From: an uncultured Bacteroidales bacterium
GTDB lineage: Bacteria; Bacteroidota; Bacteroidia; Bacteroidales; Bacteroidaceae
Direction: 5' to 3'
Assembly: GCA_945833885.1 (NCBI GenBank)
Contig: CAMAFY010000025.1
Location: forward strand, 1 to 42,607
Length of the DNA: 42,607 nucleotides
Below are positions 41,165-42,607 of the stretch, piece by piece; position 1 is the stretch's first letter; each line of letters begins with the position of its first letter. The position numbers and the translations under genes are program-made. The notes under the pieces were generated by a model, which ran no database searches, had not been told where the DNA came from, and was given only the letters and a program-made list of their open reading frames with translations.

Positions 41165-41869
41165 TTATGAAGCAACACTATATTCACGCTTAGTAAACTC
41201 TTTCCATTTGTCTAAAACCATACCGAATTTATTGTATTTGTAAGATTTGGGATGTTCCTTGATGTACGGTTTTAACTTATCAATGTTATCGTTGATTTGC
41301 GACACCATTTCATAAAGGGAAGACTTATTGGTGCTGGACTCAAGATGGTTTTTATCTTTGATAATATAGTTGATGGCAGACTCAATCTTTTCGTGTAACG
41401 AATTATAGGTGTCATCAAAATCGTGTCCTCCCTCTGCCGCATACCACAAGGCGTTGGTAAGGGCTCTTAAAGCGTTCCAATAATACTTCTGGTCATCCTC
41501 CTTTTTCACGTAACCTTCAGCCATCTGGTAACGCATGCGGCCGATGGTGTAGGCGTTGTAGTACTTACACTCTATCCGCGCCTTATCAAGTTCATCGATT
41601 TTCTTGCTCATTTCCTGCTTCTCGACATCCAAGCGGTCCAACTTGTTCGTAAAGTAGATGTGATTCCAGATTTGGAAACCTACCACAAAGGTGGTACAGA
41701 CGCCAATGAACGCACCCAACACGCCACTAAAATCCACATCACATTCTGCGTCTTTAACACAAAACATTTGTGACAGCACTACTATACACAAAGCAATCGA
41801 GATAAAATTCACGATGAACAACATAAAATTAATAATGGTTCTGTTGTTCTGGATAAAATTACAACTCAT
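41165..41869 (-). CDS. Unknown two-helix membrane protein with coiled coil, 234 aa
   Basis: I chose ATG 41869 (MSCNFIQNNRTIINFM). The frame is open upstream, but that part overlaps the broken HAD gene and is not protein-like. Two membrane helices lie at about 13-37 and 47-70 (for example GVLGAFIGVCTTFVVGFQIW). A coiled coil follows at about 74-100 (KLDRLDVEKQEMSKKIDELD), then a helical, TPR-like cytoplasmic part (YYNAYTIGRMRYQMAEGYVK; ALRALTNALWYAAEGG). No catalytic motif is seen. Composition is AT-rich and differs from the neighbours, which suggests transfer. It sits directly behind the truncated HAD gene, 24 nt from its end, so its insertion may have caused the truncation. Confidence 0.65.
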   Translation of the reverse strand: MSCNFIQNNRTIINFMLFIVNFISIALCIVVLSQMFCVKDAECDVDFSGVLGAFIGVCTTFVVGFQIWNHIYFTNKLDRLDVEKQEMSKKIDELDKARIECKYYNAYTIGRMRYQMAEGYVKKEDDQKYYWNALRALTNALWYAAEGGHDFDDTYNSLHEKIESAINYIIKDKNHLESSTNKSSLYEMVSQINDNIDKLKPYIKEHPKSYKYNKFGMVLDKWKEFTKREYSVAS

Positions 41870-41892
41870 ATTTGATGATAACGTTTTGATTG

Positions 41893-42453
41893 TTAATGTT
41901 TTCCAATTAAATAGGTTTGTCGCATTCCCGTGGTGGCGCAACAAGGCCTTCGGCGCTTTCCGCCAAGACAGAGAGCGTAATGACCGGTCCTTGAGCGGCG
42001 GGAAACGGCAGGAACCGGTTGCCACCACTCAAGATCGAGCCCCTCGACGATTTGGGATTTCATATAGATGTCGTGAGTAAACTCCTCAAATCTTCCGTCC
42101 GGGACAAAGCGTGTGTCGGAATTGTTCACCTGCAATCCCCATGGAATGTCCTTCGACTGGCATTCGCGGATCAGGCGGATCACCTTATCCCTGTCGATGG
42201 GAGTGATGCCGATCAGGTTGTCGTTGATGGTAACTCCATAGCCTCCATCGCTCACCATGTTCACAAAACCAAGTTGGTGCATGTAGTCAACAGCCATTGC
42301 CTGGGAACGTCCTGTGGCGATGCAGAGGAAGTGTCCGGCCTCACGCAGTTTCTTCAACGCCAATTCCGTTGATTCCGGAATGTAGGTGTTGCCGTATCCA
42401 CCGGCGGCAAGTGTGCCGTCGATATCGAAAAACAAATATCTTTTCCTGCTCAT
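41893..42453 (-). pseudogene. Truncated HAD-superfamily (Cof-type) phosphatase
   Basis: The first 145 residues are a normal Cof-type HAD hydrolase: motif I FFDIDGTLAAGG, motif II LCIATGRSQAM and the start of the cap domain (GVTINDNLIGITPIDRDKVI; GLDLEWWQPV). After about residue 145 the sequence turns into Arg-rich text (SRRSRTGHYALCLGGKRRRP) and stops at 186, whereas family members have about 260-280 residues. Motif III Lys and motif IV GDGxND are missing, so it cannot be an active phosphatase. Another frame over 42010-41905 reads GPVITLSVLAESAEGLV, which is more cap-like and suggests a frameshift followed by loss of the 3' end. Start at 42453; a candidate promoter lies at 42540-42568. Confidence 0.75.
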
Positions 42454-42539
42454 AAACCAATGAAAATATTGCGCGTTTCCGTTATGCCATGGCGAGAAAA
42501 CGAAGGGAGAATCCCGACGTTATAAATAACGTAAATGAA

Positions 42540-42568
42540 CAAAAATAAACGATAAGTAGGTGTTCAAA
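42540..42568 (-). promoter_or_regulatory. Candidate promoter of the HAD gene
   Basis: On the minus strand TATTTTTG (42540-42547) fits TAnnTTTG, and TTTG (42565-42568) lies 17 nt upstream, a little closer than usual. A 7-bp palindrome (ACGTTAT / ATAACGT, 42517-42532) falls at the expected transcript start. Confidence 0.45.
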
Positions 42569-42607
42569 ATTAGTTTTATGTTTGAATGCTCTATTTGGAT
42601 GCAGATT

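Overview
The window looks like a chromosomal segment of a member of the Bacteroidales, most likely Prevotellaceae-like. Evidence is the promoter type (a TTTG box about 20 nt before TAnnTTTG, seen at 35813-35844 and 37586-37617), two SusC/SusD outer-membrane pairs, surface-type lipoproteins with acidic residues after the lipid cysteine, a HU-HIG type DNA-binding protein and a housekeeping gene order typical of the phylum. The core is GC-rich. Both ends (1-1880 and about 41160-41900) are clearly AT-rich and carry unfamiliar or broken genes, which suggests acquired material.

Layout. 1-2260: the start of an IS1380-like transposase at the edge, an unknown AT-rich gene, a frameshifted gene and a decayed minus-strand gene. 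2276-14474, almost all minus strand: luxS with a PfkB-type sugar kinase; a folE, SPOR-protein, tpiA, DoxX-like, DUF1599 run; then hpt, adk, obgE, pgeF and proS. 14549-16969, plus strand: rsmE and an AmgK-like kinase fused to a RapZ C-terminal domain, closed by a strong terminator at 16986-17029. 17084-35613, minus strand: one long locus in two modules, FAS1 lipoprotein, SusC, SusD, FAS1 lipoprotein, then a repeat-filled gap, FAS1 lipoprotein, SusC, SusD. 35614-38177: 2.5 kb without a convincing gene but dense in repeats, including a 191-bp MITE-like element with 19-bp perfect terminal inverted repeats and two triplets of 12-bp iteron-like repeats. 38178-40731: HU-HIG gene, small ORFs and more repeats. 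41165-42453: an unknown membrane protein and a truncated HAD phosphatase.

How the genes work together. The minus-strand cores cover central metabolism (triose-phosphate isomerase, GTP cyclohydrolase, purine salvage, adenylate kinase), translation and ribosome assembly (proS, obgE, with rsmE on the opposite strand) and envelope maintenance (pgeF, SPOR protein, and probably the kinase-RapZ fusion in amino-sugar handling). The FAS1-SusCD locus should form two TonB-dependent outer-membrane importers, each with a SusD lid and FAS1 surface lipoproteins. It contains no glycoside hydrolase, protease, sulfatase or regulator, so its ligand cannot be predicted; it is the best candidate for an undescribed system here.

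A second theme is short-period repeats between genes: 22-bp tandem arrays of three unrelated sequences at three loci, a 10-bp-period CCTAGG-rich family at three loci, and a degenerate ATTCGTGTTCG family. No rRNA, tRNA or CRISPR array was recognised.
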